From positions 1 to 52,097 of the forward strand of contig JAHDQE010000049.1 in NCBI GenBank assembly GCA_018433975.1: DNA of 52,097 nucleotides. Reading direction: 5' to 3'. The notes beneath the pieces were generated by a model that saw nothing but the letters and a program-made list of their open reading frames with translations, made no database searches and was not told the DNA's origin. This document shows, piece after piece, positions 8,172 to 17,353 of this stretch. The DNA comes from Ornatilinea sp. (GTDB lineage: Bacteria > Chloroflexota > Anaerolineae > Anaerolineales > Anaerolineaceae). Numbering within the stretch: position 1 is the first letter of the stretch; every line of letters starts with the position of its first letter. The translations under genes were made by a program, and so were the position numbers.

Positions 8172-9008
8172 TTACCGGTGTTTTTGGAAAGTAGCTTCCT
8201 TTATTTTTATCTGGGAGAAAACATAACCTGCATTCCGCAGAGTACGGATCAATATAGGATGGTGCGGGTCAGATTCGATTTTCTGACGCAGACGTAAAAC
8301 ATGTGAGCGAATTAACCTGTCAGCTTCCTGCGATGTGATTTCCAGATAACCAAGGGCATTTTGGGCAATTTCACGCCCGCTTAAGACCCGCCCCACATGT
8401 TCAACCATATAACCCAAAATAGACGCCTGGTCTTCTGTCAACAAGACAGCACGGTCATCAAGGGTTACCAGCCTCTGTTCCCTATCAAAGCGAAAAACAG
8501 GTTCAACAGCACCGGATGCCGATAGGTTTTTATCTTGCGTATCCGATTCCATCCGGTCGGAATTCAAGATTTGTAAAGTATGCTGTGCCATTTCGATTAA
8601 CTGTTTGCGTTGAAGCTGTGTAATATTTTTTTGAAGCGCCTGACGAACAGCCAGTTCAATATCTGCCATACGTTGTGGCTTAAGAAGATAATCAGCCGCT
8701 CCTGCTTTAACTGAGGCAATTGCACTGTTAAGCGTGGCATGAGCCGTCAACACAATCACTGTCAACTCAAGCTGTCGCTCACGGATATATTCCATAACCT
8801 GCACACCGTCCACTTCAGGCATACGCAGATCCAGCAGCAGCAAATCATATACCGAATTCTTTAATCGTTCCAACACCTCCCTGCCGTTTGCAGCGCCTTC
8901 CGATTGGTAACCACTTAGCTGCAGGGCGCGTACCAACGCCCGGCGGGTATTCTCTTCATCATCGGCGACTAAAATACGAGCCGGATAATTCACTTCGTTC
9001 ACGTTCAT
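8172..9008 (-). CDS. Response regulator with OmpR-type winged-helix output
   Basis: A 278-residue regulator. The receiver (about 10-130) has Asp16-Asp17, phosphoacceptor Asp60 in LLDLRMP and Lys110 in YLLKPQ; the receiver resembles NtrC-type receivers. A linker leads to a C-terminal transcriptional regulatory (wHTH) domain at about 180-265 (LTEDQASILGYMVEH, SHVLRLRQKIESDP, IRTLRNAGYVF). The start overlaps the kinase stop by 4 nt. It should be phosphorylated by that kinase and bind DNA; nearby amt is a possible target, by position only. Confidence 0.92.
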   Translation of the reverse strand: MNVNEVNYPARILVADDEENTRRALVRALQLSGYQSEGAANGREVLERLKNSVYDLLLLDLRMPEVDGVQVMEYIRERQLELTVIVLTAHATLNSAIASVKAGAADYLLKPQRMADIELAVRQALQKNITQLQRKQLIEMAQHTLQILNSDRMESDTQDKNLSASGAVEPVFRFDREQRLVTLDDRAVLLTEDQASILGYMVEHVGRVLSGREIAQNALGYLEITSQEADRLIRSHVLRLRQKIESDPHHPILIRTLRNAGYVFSQIKIKEATFQKHR

Positions 9009-10477
9009 GTCAGACCTTGTATGACGGGTAAGTTAATATAAAACGTAGAACCTTCTCCAGGTTCGCTCTGAACAGTGATCTGCCCGCCGTTATGCTGGAT
9101 AATGCTCTGGCTGACAGCAAGCCCCAACCCGGTTCCGTTGAGTTTTGTTGTGTAAAAAGGCTCAAAAATCCACTCCACTGTATCCGCTTGAATGCCTTTG
9201 CCGGTATCTGAAAAGGATATTTCCACCTGTGTATCTTTAACCTGGGCCGAAATATCCAACCGTCCGCCGTCCGGCATATTTTCTGAGGCATTAATGATCA
9301 AATTCAGGCAAACCTGTTCCAGCTGATCCGGAGAGACGAATACTGCAGGCAGGTCAACAGGGAAGTTAACCGAGGTTTGAATCCGGTTGGATTGCAGTTT
9401 CTTATACGCCAGGGACAGCGCACACTCGATGAAGGAAGACACCTGCACGGTCTGCATTTTCGATGAACGTGGGCGAGAAAAGGCCAGAATGTCATTAACA
9501 ATCTTTGTCAGCCGTTCAGTTTCTTTACGAACAATATACAGACAGTTTTGGTGTTCATGACTATCAATTGGATAATCAATTGCCAGTTCAATATTTGCAG
9601 ACATAGCCTGCAAAGGATTATTGATCTCATGCGCCAGCGAGGCCAGTAAACGGCCCATGGCAGCAAGGCGTTCCGCGTGCATGGCAGATTGTTCGGCAAG
9701 CTTACGTTCCGTGATATCCACGCCAATTTCAAGAGTGAGGTGCGCACCGTCATTGTCGACAAACAAGTTGTCATAAGCCATGTAGGTGTGTCCATTATCT
9801 GCAACCCATTCTCCAACCTGGGCTGCATCCCTTTGATCCTCTCGTGAAGTGGGACATGTCTCACAAGGCGCATCCAATCCATGCAGAATTTCATAACACT
9901 TGCGCTGTCCGGGATCACCAAACATCTGTCGAAAAGTACGGTTCGCAAAACGGATGGAAAAATCAGGATTTTTCAAATAGACATAAGCAGGCAACAGGTC
10001 AAGGACGTTAAACAGTCGCTGGCGTTCATCCCTCAAAGATTGTTCGGAGGTCTTCAACCTCAACATGGCCTGTTCTGTCTGCTTTGCTTTCAGCATCAGG
10101 CTTACGCGTTGACGCAGTACAAGAGGATGAATGGGACGTGTCAGGATATCGGTTACGCCAAGACGAAACGCGGGCTCAACCCAGTGCGCACCATACTGGT
10201 CTATGATCAACAATACCGGAAGCGTAGCCGACTTATCCAAAGAACGGGTGGCTGATATCAGGGACTCAAGTTCCGGAAGCAGTTCGGGAGAAGAATAAGG
10301 GAACCACAAAATGGCGAGTTCAGGTACTTCATCATTCGGAAGCTCAATGGGAATTTCTCCCATATTCGCGGCGTGAAAACGATACCTGTCCGGCGCAAGT
10401 GCATTTACCAATCGTTCCATCTTGATTTTCGTATCGGTGAGCAGCAATAGTAAGGGGCCGGTCTGAATGGTTGTCAT
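9005..10477 (-). CDS. Sensor kinase: degenerate receiver, PAS, HisKA, HATPase_c
   Basis: A 490-residue soluble kinase. Residues 1-130 have a receiver-like fold, but the acceptor strand reads ILWFPYSSP with no Asp, so it is a pseudo-receiver. A PAS domain (about 152-258) contains Cys194, Cys205 and Cys208 (C-x10-C-x2-C), which could bind a metal or sense redox. The HisKA domain has His283 in LAHEINNPLQ, followed by HATPase_c with SDTGKG and GTGLGL. The ATG at 10477 is the only sensible start; the ribosome binding site is weak. It is translationally coupled to the regulator at 8172. Its ligand is unknown. Confidence 0.92.
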   Translation of the reverse strand: MTTIQTGPLLLLLTDTKIKMERLVNALAPDRYRFHAANMGEIPIELPNDEVPELAILWFPYSSPELLPELESLISATRSLDKSATLPVLLIIDQYGAHWVEPAFRLGVTDILTRPIHPLVLRQRVSLMLKAKQTEQAMLRLKTSEQSLRDERQRLFNVLDLLPAYVYLKNPDFSIRFANRTFRQMFGDPGQRKCYEILHGLDAPCETCPTSREDQRDAAQVGEWVADNGHTYMAYDNLFVDNDGAHLTLEIGVDITERKLAEQSAMHAERLAAMGRLLASLAHEINNPLQAMSANIELAIDYPIDSHEHQNCLYIVRKETERLTKIVNDILAFSRPRSSKMQTVQVSSFIECALSLAYKKLQSNRIQTSVNFPVDLPAVFVSPDQLEQVCLNLIINASENMPDGGRLDISAQVKDTQVEISFSDTGKGIQADTVEWIFEPFYTTKLNGTGLGLAVSQSIIQHNGGQITVQSEPGEGSTFYINLPVIQGLT

Positions 10478-10639
10478 TTTGGGTCCGTGAAAGTCGGATT
10501 GGTAAATTTCTATTCAAAATATCTTACACGATAAATCGAAAAACAGGAATGGGGGATATTCTTATTCCAGAATGGGAAATGAAACGATTTTTTCAGTCCG
10601 ATAATGGAATTCTTTTGCTCCAGTGTATCCTGCCTATTG

Positions 10640-11416
10640 CTACGGGTTCCACTCATAGGGTGTCAAATAGGCCAGGCACCTGAACCCGTGTTTGGCGAGA
10701 ATGGGCTGGCTATCGGGGCTGGCATCCACCTGCAGGAAACGGTATCCTCTCTGGCGGGCTTCACGTGCCCGAGCGGACAGCAAGGCCGTATAATAACCAC
10801 GTCTGCGGTACTGTTTGAGCGTAGACCCGCCCCACAGCGTGACAAAAGAAGTTGAAAGCAGGTAATGCGTCCAGGCGGCGCTGACCACCCGCCCATCCTT
10901 CCAGACTACAAAAACACTGAGATGATCAGGGTGATGTTCCAGATCATACTTCATTCCGCGGGCGAACCCTGAGACGTCCCCGCTCCACACTTCACTTTCC
11001 ATGCGTACAATCTCATCCACACCTTCCGGAGTAGTGATATGCTGCACAGCAGAAATGTCCATCCTCCAGTATTCTTCAGGCAGGTCATTAATATCCGCTA
11101 TCATAAGTGCTCCGGGATCACCGGCGGTGAAACCATGCGCCAGCAATCGCTCCGGCAGGTCAGGAGGCTGGTCATAGCTGTAATACTTCCACTCAAAATC
11201 CGTGTTGAGCCCTTTGAAATAACCGATCTGGTCTTGAATGGCGTTTTCTGCGGTATCAACAGTCAGATCGGACCAACTGATAAGTCCTCCTCCATTGCCA
11301 ATTCCAATCAGTGTGTAGCGTACCAGATGCGGCAGCGCTTCGCGCCGCATCCGTGTCCATTCACACTCACGCCGTACTTCTTTATTAAAAATAGCAAGGA
11401 TTTCAGCATCCTTCAA
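10640..11416 (-). CDS. GNAT-family N-acetyltransferase
   Basis: A 258-residue protein. The C-terminal half carries the acetyl-CoA-binding region, QYRRRGYYTALLSARA, followed by GYRFLQVDASPDS, typical of GNAT enzymes. The N-terminal half (1-120) is less conserved and could be a second degenerate GNAT fold. The start is TTG at 11416, two nt after the stop of the upstream monooxygenase gene and with AAGGG at correct spacing, so the two are coupled. The acceptor substrate is unknown. Confidence 0.87.
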   Translation of the reverse strand: MKDAEILAIFNKEVRRECEWTRMRREALPHLVRYTLIGIGNGGGLISWSDLTVDTAENAIQDQIGYFKGLNTDFEWKYYSYDQPPDLPERLLAHGFTAGDPGALMIADINDLPEEYWRMDISAVQHITTPEGVDEIVRMESEVWSGDVSGFARGMKYDLEHHPDHLSVFVVWKDGRVVSAAWTHYLLSTSFVTLWGGSTLKQYRRRGYYTALLSARAREARQRGYRFLQVDASPDSQPILAKHGFRCLAYLTPYEWNP

Positions 11417-11418
11417 AT

Positions 11419-11742
11419 TTACCCTTCACTTTCCCGGTTTACGATAATCTCGTAATGCTGTGATCGCTGGTCGAAATGGGACAATACGGCCCTGGCCTTT
11501 TCGGGTACGACAGCTTGTTCGTAATCACTCCCCGCGAATTCTGCCACGGATTCCAGCGAGTCAAAGGTCATGATCGTGATAAATTCAATCTCTTCACCGA
11601 CCTCCCGCCGGAGCAGTTGAATGCCTTTATAACCGAGAATATGACGGTTCTGAATGCCTGTAAAGATTTCCTCCCGCAGCAATGCTTCGTAAATATCTGC
11701 GTTTTCGTGGGTGGTCCACCCATGCCAGATTCTGCTGATCAT
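11419..11742 (-). CDS. ABM-fold (antibiotic biosynthesis monooxygenase-like) protein
   Basis: A 107-residue single-domain protein. The order MISRIWHGWTT, ILGYKGIQLLRRE, FITIMTFDSLESVAEFAG and YEIIV matches small dimeric alpha+beta-barrel (ABM/NIPSNAP-like) proteins. The start is set by AAGGAGATC upstream; the longer frame to 11823 runs into the hydrolase gene. Members act as cofactor-free monooxygenases or haem-degrading enzymes, but many have no known substrate. It is coupled to the GNAT gene. Confidence 0.82.
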   Translation of the reverse strand: MISRIWHGWTTHENADIYEALLREEIFTGIQNRHILGYKGIQLLRREVGEEIEFITIMTFDSLESVAEFAGSDYEQAVVPEKARAVLSHFDQRSQHYEIIVNRESEG

Positions 11743-11812
11743 CCTGATCTCCTTTCCATCTATTCTACAAAAACATCGCCGAGGCAATGTGTAAATTGTA
11801 AATGTTCCTGCC

Positions 11813-12856
11813 TCATTTCTCATTTGTGGATAAGTTAGCCCAAGTCAGGGTCCGGCAGTTTATTCCTGCTCTGAGATCATTCACAAACTTTTCAATTTCA
11901 TCTGTGTATGTCTGGGGCAGCGTCATGTGAACTTCATGGGCGCCGGATATCTCGACATACTGAAGGTCGCCGACCAGAGAAATAATCCGTTCCAGGTCAT
12001 CATCATCTATTGCACCCATTATTCCCCAGGTCTCATGTCTGGAAGCTTTCACCCGCAGAAGGAGCATGGGGCACCCAACTCGTTTCAATGTCTCTTCGGG
12101 CAAAAAATCTTTACTCAGGTCGCCATCCAGCGTGGCACGGGAGAAATCGGTATCGTATTCAGATAAAAACTTAATTCCGGCTCTCATGTTGAATGGCAAA
12201 AAAGGGATGTCGTAAGGATTGTTGGGGCGCAAAGTTCGATTTAACCGAATAATAAAGAATATCATCTTTACGATGAAGGGAGGTATCTTCAAAAGCTCCG
12301 ATTTCCCTTCGGCAGGGATTCCGCTCTCCGAGAAATATCCTTCCAGATCGCGGTTTCCCGGCTTTCCAAGAATATTTACGGCCAATTCGAAATTACGGGC
12401 CATGAGTTTCTCATCCTGTATGCGCGGCCAGATGGAAGAAAAGATGGGTGGGTCTTCTGCAATGACCGCCAAAACATCTTCGGGAGCATTGGCTGCAAGC
12501 CAGATCGCCAACACACCGCCAGAAGAAAGCCCGGCCACCAGTGTGGTTTTTCGAATCACTTCTCGAATGAAGTGCTTCAGATCGTTGCCGCAAATATTGT
12601 AGGAATAGTGTCCTGGAGTCCAGGTTGATTTTCCATGTCCTCTCAGGTCAGGAACAAAAACGTGGAATTTTTTAGAAAGCTCCGGCAAGACCAGTTTGTA
12701 TCCCTGCCAGGATTCCATCTGGCCCGGAATCAACAACAGAGGAAGACCGTTATCGGGACCAACCACATAATTGAGAACCACGTCGTTGATCACAAAATTA
12801 AGTTCCTGAAAACCATCCGGTATTCCATCCACTTTGATATGCGCTGTTTTAGCCAT
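11813..12856 (-). CDS. Alpha/beta hydrolase, soluble
   Basis: A 347-residue alpha/beta-hydrolase. LLLIPGQMESW fits the oxyanion-hole strand, VPDLRGHGKS the next strand, and GLSSGG the nucleophile elbow. An acidic residue near 270-290 and His in ISGAHEVH complete a likely triad. The closest general description is a haloperoxidase/epoxide-hydrolase-like carboxylic ester hydrolase. The ribosome binding site is AAGGG 10-11 nt upstream. The tail after FVNDLRAGIN (RTLTWANLS) looks unrelated to the fold and may be read through from neighbouring sequence. An attC-like repeat separates it from the PhzF gene upstream. Confidence 0.87.
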   Translation of the reverse strand: MAKTAHIKVDGIPDGFQELNFVINDVVLNYVVGPDNGLPLLLIPGQMESWQGYKLVLPELSKKFHVFVPDLRGHGKSTWTPGHYSYNICGNDLKHFIREVIRKTTLVAGLSSGGVLAIWLAANAPEDVLAVIAEDPPIFSSIWPRIQDEKLMARNFELAVNILGKPGNRDLEGYFSESGIPAEGKSELLKIPPFIVKMIFFIIRLNRTLRPNNPYDIPFLPFNMRAGIKFLSEYDTDFSRATLDGDLSKDFLPEETLKRVGCPMLLLRVKASRHETWGIMGAIDDDDLERIISLVGDLQYVEISGAHEVHMTLPQTYTDEIEKFVNDLRAGINCRTLTWANLSTNEK

Positions 12857-12909
12857 AATCCATTTTCCCTTTTTGCTTATCTATGCCTGTATTGCTGCCC
12901 GGCGAATGG

Positions 12910-13056
12910 GTTTAACAACTGCGGTGTTCAGGAAGGCACTCTTGCTTCTTGATTTCTGCCGCAGATCACATCCGTCCGCTGCGATTGAGTCTGGAAGCAA
13001 GGCTGGCCACCTCGTCCCTTTTCACATCTGTCTACCACAACATCCAACCGTTATGC
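12910..13056 (-). repeat. attC-like inverted repeat between PhzF and hydrolase genes
   Basis: On the minus strand the site starts at GCATAAC, where the PhzF stop codon TAA lies inside the core as in many integron cassettes. It ends at GTTAAAC, a perfect GTTRRRY core, 54 nt before the hydrolase start. The inner part only partly pairs. At 147 nt it is slightly long for attC. Read on the plus strand, the cores are GTTTAAC and GTTATGC, so orientation is uncertain. Confidence 0.4.
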
Positions 13057-13947
13057 CAACAAGTATTGACCTTCAATTTTCACTACCGCTCCGCCGCCAA
13101 ACCACACTCGTATCTCACCTGCATTGGTCTGCCGGGCAAAAAGCCGGACGAAATTCGGCGTGTCTCGAAATCCATTCTGCTCAATCCGGAAATTTTCTCC
13201 TTCCCACAACCCGTGTGCCAGAAGGTAATACCCGAAAGCCGAATTTCCGGACCCGGTCGCCGGGTCCTCCAAATATCCAAAGGTTGGAGCAAAGACACGC
13301 GTCCGGTACCGGCTCTCCTCAAAACGGACTTCCGGGGAATAGACGAGAACGATATCCACCCCAATACGGATACAGAATTCTTTGAGCGTCTCCAGATCCG
13401 GCCGAACATCGAGAATGGATTCTAACCCTGCCATCGGAACGATCAAGGTTTCCAGCCCGCCGTTCACAATCTGAACCGGCCAGGATGGGTCCAGGTCTTT
13501 CAGACCGCAATTCAATGCCGCCGCGATATCCGCAGCGCTGACCTCACTTCCGGAAAACCGGGCCGGAGGCGCAGAGATATAAACGCTTTTCTCGTCCCGA
13601 TAGCGGTTCTCAACCTGTAAACGGGCGCTGCGGGTCGCCACGGTCAATGTCGATTTTGAATGCAGCGCTGTGCTGCTCGCGACCAGATCGTTCAAAATAG
13701 CAATTGTGGCGTGGCCGCAGAAGGCCACTTCCCGCTCAGAAGAGTAGTAACATAACTCGTAGTCCGTTCCCGTTCCCGGACCGACATACCCGACCTCACT
13801 CACAAACCCTTTCAATTCTTTTGCGATTTGCAACTTTTCATCCTCGGAAAGTTCATCCAACCGGTCAAGATAGATCACCGCAGCGGGGTTCCCGGAAGAA
13901 TGTTCCGTAGCAAACGCGTCAATTTTTTTAAACCGGAGACTTTTCAT
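13051..13947 (-). CDS. PhzF-family isomerase/epimerase-like protein
   Basis: A 298-residue protein with the two-lobed PhzF (diaminopimelate-epimerase-like) fold. The catalytic Glu51 is in SEVGYVGP, CGHAT is at 77-81 and DPATGSGN is near 226, all diagnostic. Known members isomerise trans-2,3-dihydro-3-hydroxyanthranilate in phenazine synthesis, but most family members have unknown substrates and no other phz genes are here. The start at 13947 is an ATG in a normal position. The stop codon lies within an attC-like core site. Confidence 0.93.
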   Translation of the reverse strand: MKSLRFKKIDAFATEHSSGNPAAVIYLDRLDELSEDEKLQIAKELKGFVSEVGYVGPGTGTDYELCYYSSEREVAFCGHATIAILNDLVASSTALHSKSTLTVATRSARLQVENRYRDEKSVYISAPPARFSGSEVSAADIAAALNCGLKDLDPSWPVQIVNGGLETLIVPMAGLESILDVRPDLETLKEFCIRIGVDIVLVYSPEVRFEESRYRTRVFAPTFGYLEDPATGSGNSAFGYYLLAHGLWEGENFRIEQNGFRDTPNFVRLFARQTNAGEIRVWFGGGAVVKIEGQYLLA

Positions 13948-13977
13948 AAATTTTCTTTAACCTTTCTGTTTCCCTGA

Positions 13978-13993
13978 CCGGTGGTACCACCGG
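13978..13993. promoter_or_regulatory. Perfect 16-bp palindrome in the PhzF leader
   Basis: CCGGTGGTACCACCGG is a perfect palindrome with no loop, 31 nt upstream of the PhzF start and 32 nt past the kinase-like gene. It has no T run on either strand, so an operator for a dimeric regulator is more likely than a terminator. Confidence 0.4.
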
Positions 13994-14024
13994 CACACGT
14001 TCGGTGAAGGAGATTCTCAACCTG

Positions 14025-14633
14025 CTAACCATTCAGCATCCTCTCTATTTTTTCCAGCAGATCATCCAAGATGCTTTCATAAGAAGGACCGACGTTGCCG
14101 GTGTCGAGATCAATCATGGGAGTCGATTCAATTTGGGATACCCAACTTTTAACAAGGTCTTCCATTACCTCCAGGTCTTCAATTTTCGAAATATCCAGGC
14201 CCCGGTTCCGGTTCGTTTTTCTGCGGATAATAACCGGGATCGGCGCGGAAAGTTTGATGATCAGATCCGGCGATGGAAGGAGCTGCCGTAAAGTGAGATA
14301 CATGCGCTCGCAGAGAGCAAACTCCGCATCGCCCAGATAACCTTTTCGATAAAACAATTTCGTGAAAACGTAAAAATCCTGGTCCAATCCCCCATCCTGA
14401 ACCCCGATCAGGTTATTCTGTCTGGCATAAATTTCCTGTTCCGCGCGAAACAAAAGATAATCGATTTGATTCGAGAGCGAAAACTTCTTCAAATCATCGG
14501 AAAATTGCTGCTGGAAAGGGCGTTCTTTATGCTGTTCCAGAAGGGCATGATAGGAAGCGGCTTCACACAGCTTCCTAGCGAGCGTGGTTTTCCCCGTACC
14601 GGAATTGCCAATGATCGTAATTAATTTTCCCAT
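14025..14633 (-). CDS. Deoxynucleoside-kinase-like P-loop protein
   Basis: A 202-residue protein starting with a Walker A motif, GNSGTGKTT (9-17). VQDGGLDQDFYVFTKLF resembles the substrate-binding stretch of deoxynucleoside kinases, and PDLIIKLSAPIPVIIRRK followed by NRNRG resembles the LID/strand region (PDLxIYLxxSxxxxxxRIxxRNR) of the dNK family. It probably phosphorylates a deoxynucleoside or similar small molecule with ATP. The usual ERS motif is not clear, so the substrate is uncertain. Confidence 0.75.
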   Translation of the reverse strand: MGKLITIIGNSGTGKTTLARKLCEAASYHALLEQHKERPFQQQFSDDLKKFSLSNQIDYLLFRAEQEIYARQNNLIGVQDGGLDQDFYVFTKLFYRKGYLGDAEFALCERMYLTLRQLLPSPDLIIKLSAPIPVIIRRKTNRNRGLDISKIEDLEVMEDLVKSWVSQIESTPMIDLDTGNVGPSYESILDDLLEKIERMLNG

Positions 14634-14725
14634 CGTATTGCCAACAAATTGTTAAACCCGATTCTCAGAACACCGTACTTTTTCGCCTTGCAATACAGAA
14701 CAACACAGAAGGAGCAGCCGTCTTT

Positions 14726-15220
14726 TTAATGCTCGGCCAGGAAGCTTTCAACGTCCGCAATGAAGATCAGGGTCTCCTGCTCAATCCGTTCTGTCAAAGA
14801 ATCCAAATCGCTGAAATCCGGGTCCTCAACCAGCGTGTGCTCCAGGATCGAATCAGCGTCCTCCGTCGTGGGCACAAGATGATATGGCTTCCAACCATTT
14901 TCTTTAAACCATTCCCAATATTCCATCTGAACCTGTTTGTTATATCCGCCCAGCCACACTTCAAACCGGAATGCTTCGTGGAGAAAAACGATTGCAACCT
15001 TCAAACCCCGTTGTTTTAACGCTTCCGGGGTAAAGGAAAAATAGGTCATATCCATATACCCGGAATAAACGCTGCCGGAGATGAAATAATCCGGGTATTT
15101 TTTCTTGAGATATGTCCTTAGACCCATCATGTATTCCATCAACCCCCGGTAAGCCTTTTGAATCACTCCCTTTTCCAGTTGTCTCCGGTATTCGTTCATC
15201 ACTTCCTGAAAGGTTCCCAT
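14726..15220 (-). CDS. DUF7000-like hypothetical protein
   Basis: A 164-residue soluble protein with a distinctive middle: KKKYPDYFISGSVYSGYMDM, then LKVAIVFLHEAFRFEVWLGG and YNKQVQMEYWEWFKENGW. I associate this pattern with the uncharacterised DUF7000 family. The start has a strong AGGAGG at 7-8 nt. It is rich in aromatic residues and has no signal peptide or catalytic motif that I recognise. It is a single-gene unit with a TATAAT promoter about 90 nt upstream. Confidence 0.72.
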   Translation of the reverse strand: MGTFQEVMNEYRRQLEKGVIQKAYRGLMEYMMGLRTYLKKKYPDYFISGSVYSGYMDMTYFSFTPEALKQRGLKVAIVFLHEAFRFEVWLGGYNKQVQMEYWEWFKENGWKPYHLVPTTEDADSILEHTLVEDPDFSDLDSLTERIEQETLIFIADVESFLAEH

Positions 15221-15312
15221 TTTTTATCCTCCTGATAAGCGTTGCAGCAAACAGTTTTTTGGGGTTTGTTATCGCTATAAGTCCTTCCCTCACGCTGCTC
15301 ACAACCATTTTA

Positions 15313-15342
15313 ATTATAGCCCGCTTGCTTCGTCACAACCAA
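15313..15342 (-). promoter_or_regulatory. Putative promoter of the DUF7000-like gene
   Basis: On the minus strand TTGGTT (15337-15342) and a perfect TATAAT (15313-15318) are 18 nt apart. The -35 box lies in the 5' edge of a degenerate hairpin-repeat copy. Confidence 0.5.
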
Positions 15343-15360
15343 AAAGGTCTTCTCAATTCT
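15336..15360. repeat. Degenerate hairpin-repeat copy 2
   Basis: CACAACCAAAAAGG followed by TCTTCTCAATTC matches the edges of the dispersed repeat (compare 34277-34325), but the central hairpin is deleted. It lies between divergent genes. Confidence 0.5.
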
Positions 15361-15627
15361 TCTCGTTGATGTTCATTTCCGCCTGGTGTTTAATCTCTCG
15401 GCATTATCCACCTGACCGGTTCACCCGCTCTCAGTCTCTTATCTCCCCGCCAGTTTATGTTGAATGCTGCCCAATAGATTTGACAATCCTACAAAAGAAG
15501 ACGGGTTATTGAAGGATTGTAGTTGCTATCATGACGTTGTACAATAAAACTGTACTGATCTCCTTGACCAGTAGTTCAAACATCAGGGGTATCTTCGTCG
15601 CAGGTCCGTGTATCAAGCAGGACATCC

Positions 15628-17313
15628 ATGAACTGGACAAACTTTCTCAGCTCTCCCTGGCCTTACCTTACAACTACAGCTCTGGCTGTTTTAATTGGTT
15701 GGTATGTATGGAAGCAACCCCTGCGCCCCGGCACTCGTTACTTTCGCTGGTTAGTTTGTATCTGGTTTATCTGGTCCGTTGTGGCTGCACTGCACAATCT
15801 GACCCCATCCCTATCTATTCGCTACGTTTTGTGGGTGGTTCAGGGCATATGCCCACTGCTGGGGCCGCCGCTTGTTTTAATGATCGTGCTGGAGTACACG
15901 GGAAATGAAAAGTGGCTGGCCCGGCGCAGTCTGAACCTGCTGTTTCTCCCTGCGCTCCTAGGCGTGGTTCTATCGGTCTTCTGGCCCAATGCTATCGGCA
16001 CAATTGAGAATCACTCAGGCTTTCAGGTGTTTGTAGGTTCTAATCTGGTGCGTTGGGGGTTCTATGCTTATTTCGTGGCTGTAATGCTATCCACAACCAT
16101 AGTGCTGTTTGCCTGCCTGCTGCGTTCGCCAGCCTTCTGGGCGCCCCTTTCACTGCTCATCTTAGGACGTATCATACCGATAATCGGATATCTCGTTCCC
16201 AACCCACAACAACTTTCCGTTCCGCCAATCCAGACCGGACTCCTATTTCTCGATATCACGATAGTATTGTATTTCGTGGCTTTATACAGCTTTCAAATTC
16301 TGCGCATCAGTCCTGTAGCCCGTGACACAGTCATCTCCCGAATGCCATACAGCCTGCTCGTGCTCGATGCAGAGAATCGTCTTGTGGATTTCAATGCCTC
16401 TGCACAGACTTTGCCGGGGGTGCCGGGTAAACTCACCCGGCGGCAGCCAATCTCTCAGCAGCTGCCCGGCTGGTGGAACCAGCTTGTTCCATTGGTAGGC
16501 CCCGAGATTATTTTCCGGGATGTCGAATTTTCGAATGATACGGACACACGAATCTTCCATGTCACCAGCCTCCCGTTACTGCAGGTCAGCGGCAGGCTGG
16601 TGGGACAGGCGTTTTTACTGGAAGATGTAACTATGGCGCGCCAGGCCGAACAGCAGCAGGCGCAGGCGCAGCAGGCGATGGCAACACTGCAGGAGCGCGA
16701 CCTCCTGGCGCGCGAGCTGCACGACGAACTTGCACAAGAATTAGCCTTAATCAACCTTCAGGCCCAGCTTGCAAGCGACTTGCTGGAGATGGGACAAACG
16801 GAACAGGCCCGAACACAACTGCAGCTCCTGGCGAAGGAAGCCCGCCAGGCCCAGGTGGATGTGCGCGGAGAGATCAGCAAGCTGTTGCACAGCATGACCA
16901 CAGGAGAAGGTTTCCATGGAGCGCTCAGGCGTTTCATCCACACCTTTCAGGAAACCCACGGGATTGCCGCGGAATTTATTCTCCCTCAGAATCAGACTTC
17001 GATCTCCTTTAAACCCTCCACCGAGGTACAACTGCTGCGGATCATACAGGAAGCCTTTACGAATATTCGCAAGCACTCTCAGGCAACTCGGGTGCGGATC
17101 GTTTTGACAAAGGGACCAGAGTGCGCAGAGCTTACGGTTGAGGATAATGGAATCGGGTTTGAATCCGACCGTTTGCCTGCTGTCCGGCAAACGTACGGGC
17201 TGGGCATCATGTCTGAGCGCGCGAAGGAGTTTAACGGTCGGATAGAAATCAACTCCCGACCGGGGGAAGGAACAAAGATTACAGTGCTCATTCCCACCAA
17301 CGACAAACGGTGA
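15628..17313 (+). CDS. Seven-helix membrane sensor kinase (7TM-PAS-HisKA_3-HATPase)
   Basis: A 561-residue membrane kinase. Residues 1-225 hold about seven membrane segments and resemble the N-terminal 7TM region of histidine kinases. A PAS domain follows (about 228-338, MPYSLLVLDAENRLVDFN), then a Gln/Ala-rich coiled coil, His365 in ARELHDELAQEL (HisKA_3 type) and a HATPase_c domain with EAFTNIRKHS, VEDNGIGFE and GLGIMSERA. The ribosome binding site is weak (AGGA at 8 nt). The same sensor type occurs at 34385 and 46032, where the output is GGDEF. The partner regulator follows after 40 nt, and the secreted repeat protein downstream is a plausible target of the pathway. Confidence 0.93.
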   Translation: MNWTNFLSSPWPYLTTTALAVLIGWYVWKQPLRPGTRYFRWLVCIWFIWSVVAALHNLTPSLSIRYVLWVVQGICPLLGPPLVLMIVLEYTGNEKWLARRSLNLLFLPALLGVVLSVFWPNAIGTIENHSGFQVFVGSNLVRWGFYAYFVAVMLSTTIVLFACLLRSPAFWAPLSLLILGRIIPIIGYLVPNPQQLSVPPIQTGLLFLDITIVLYFVALYSFQILRISPVARDTVISRMPYSLLVLDAENRLVDFNASAQTLPGVPGKLTRRQPISQQLPGWWNQLVPLVGPEIIFRDVEFSNDTDTRIFHVTSLPLLQVSGRLVGQAFLLEDVTMARQAEQQQAQAQQAMATLQERDLLARELHDELAQELALINLQAQLASDLLEMGQTEQARTQLQLLAKEARQAQVDVRGEISKLLHSMTTGEGFHGALRRFIHTFQETHGIAAEFILPQNQTSISFKPSTEVQLLRIIQEAFTNIRKHSQATRVRIVLTKGPECAELTVEDNGIGFESDRLPAVRQTYGLGIMSERAKEFNGRIEINSRPGEGTKITVLIPTNDKR

Positions 17314-17353
17314 ATCAAACAATGCATATCGCTTAACGCAGTTAGGAGCTCTG

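Noticed and set aside
8040..8172. Kinase, regulator and amt as one operon
   Set aside because: A strong terminator (8091-8133) separates the regulator from amt, so a regulatory link is only possible, not shown.
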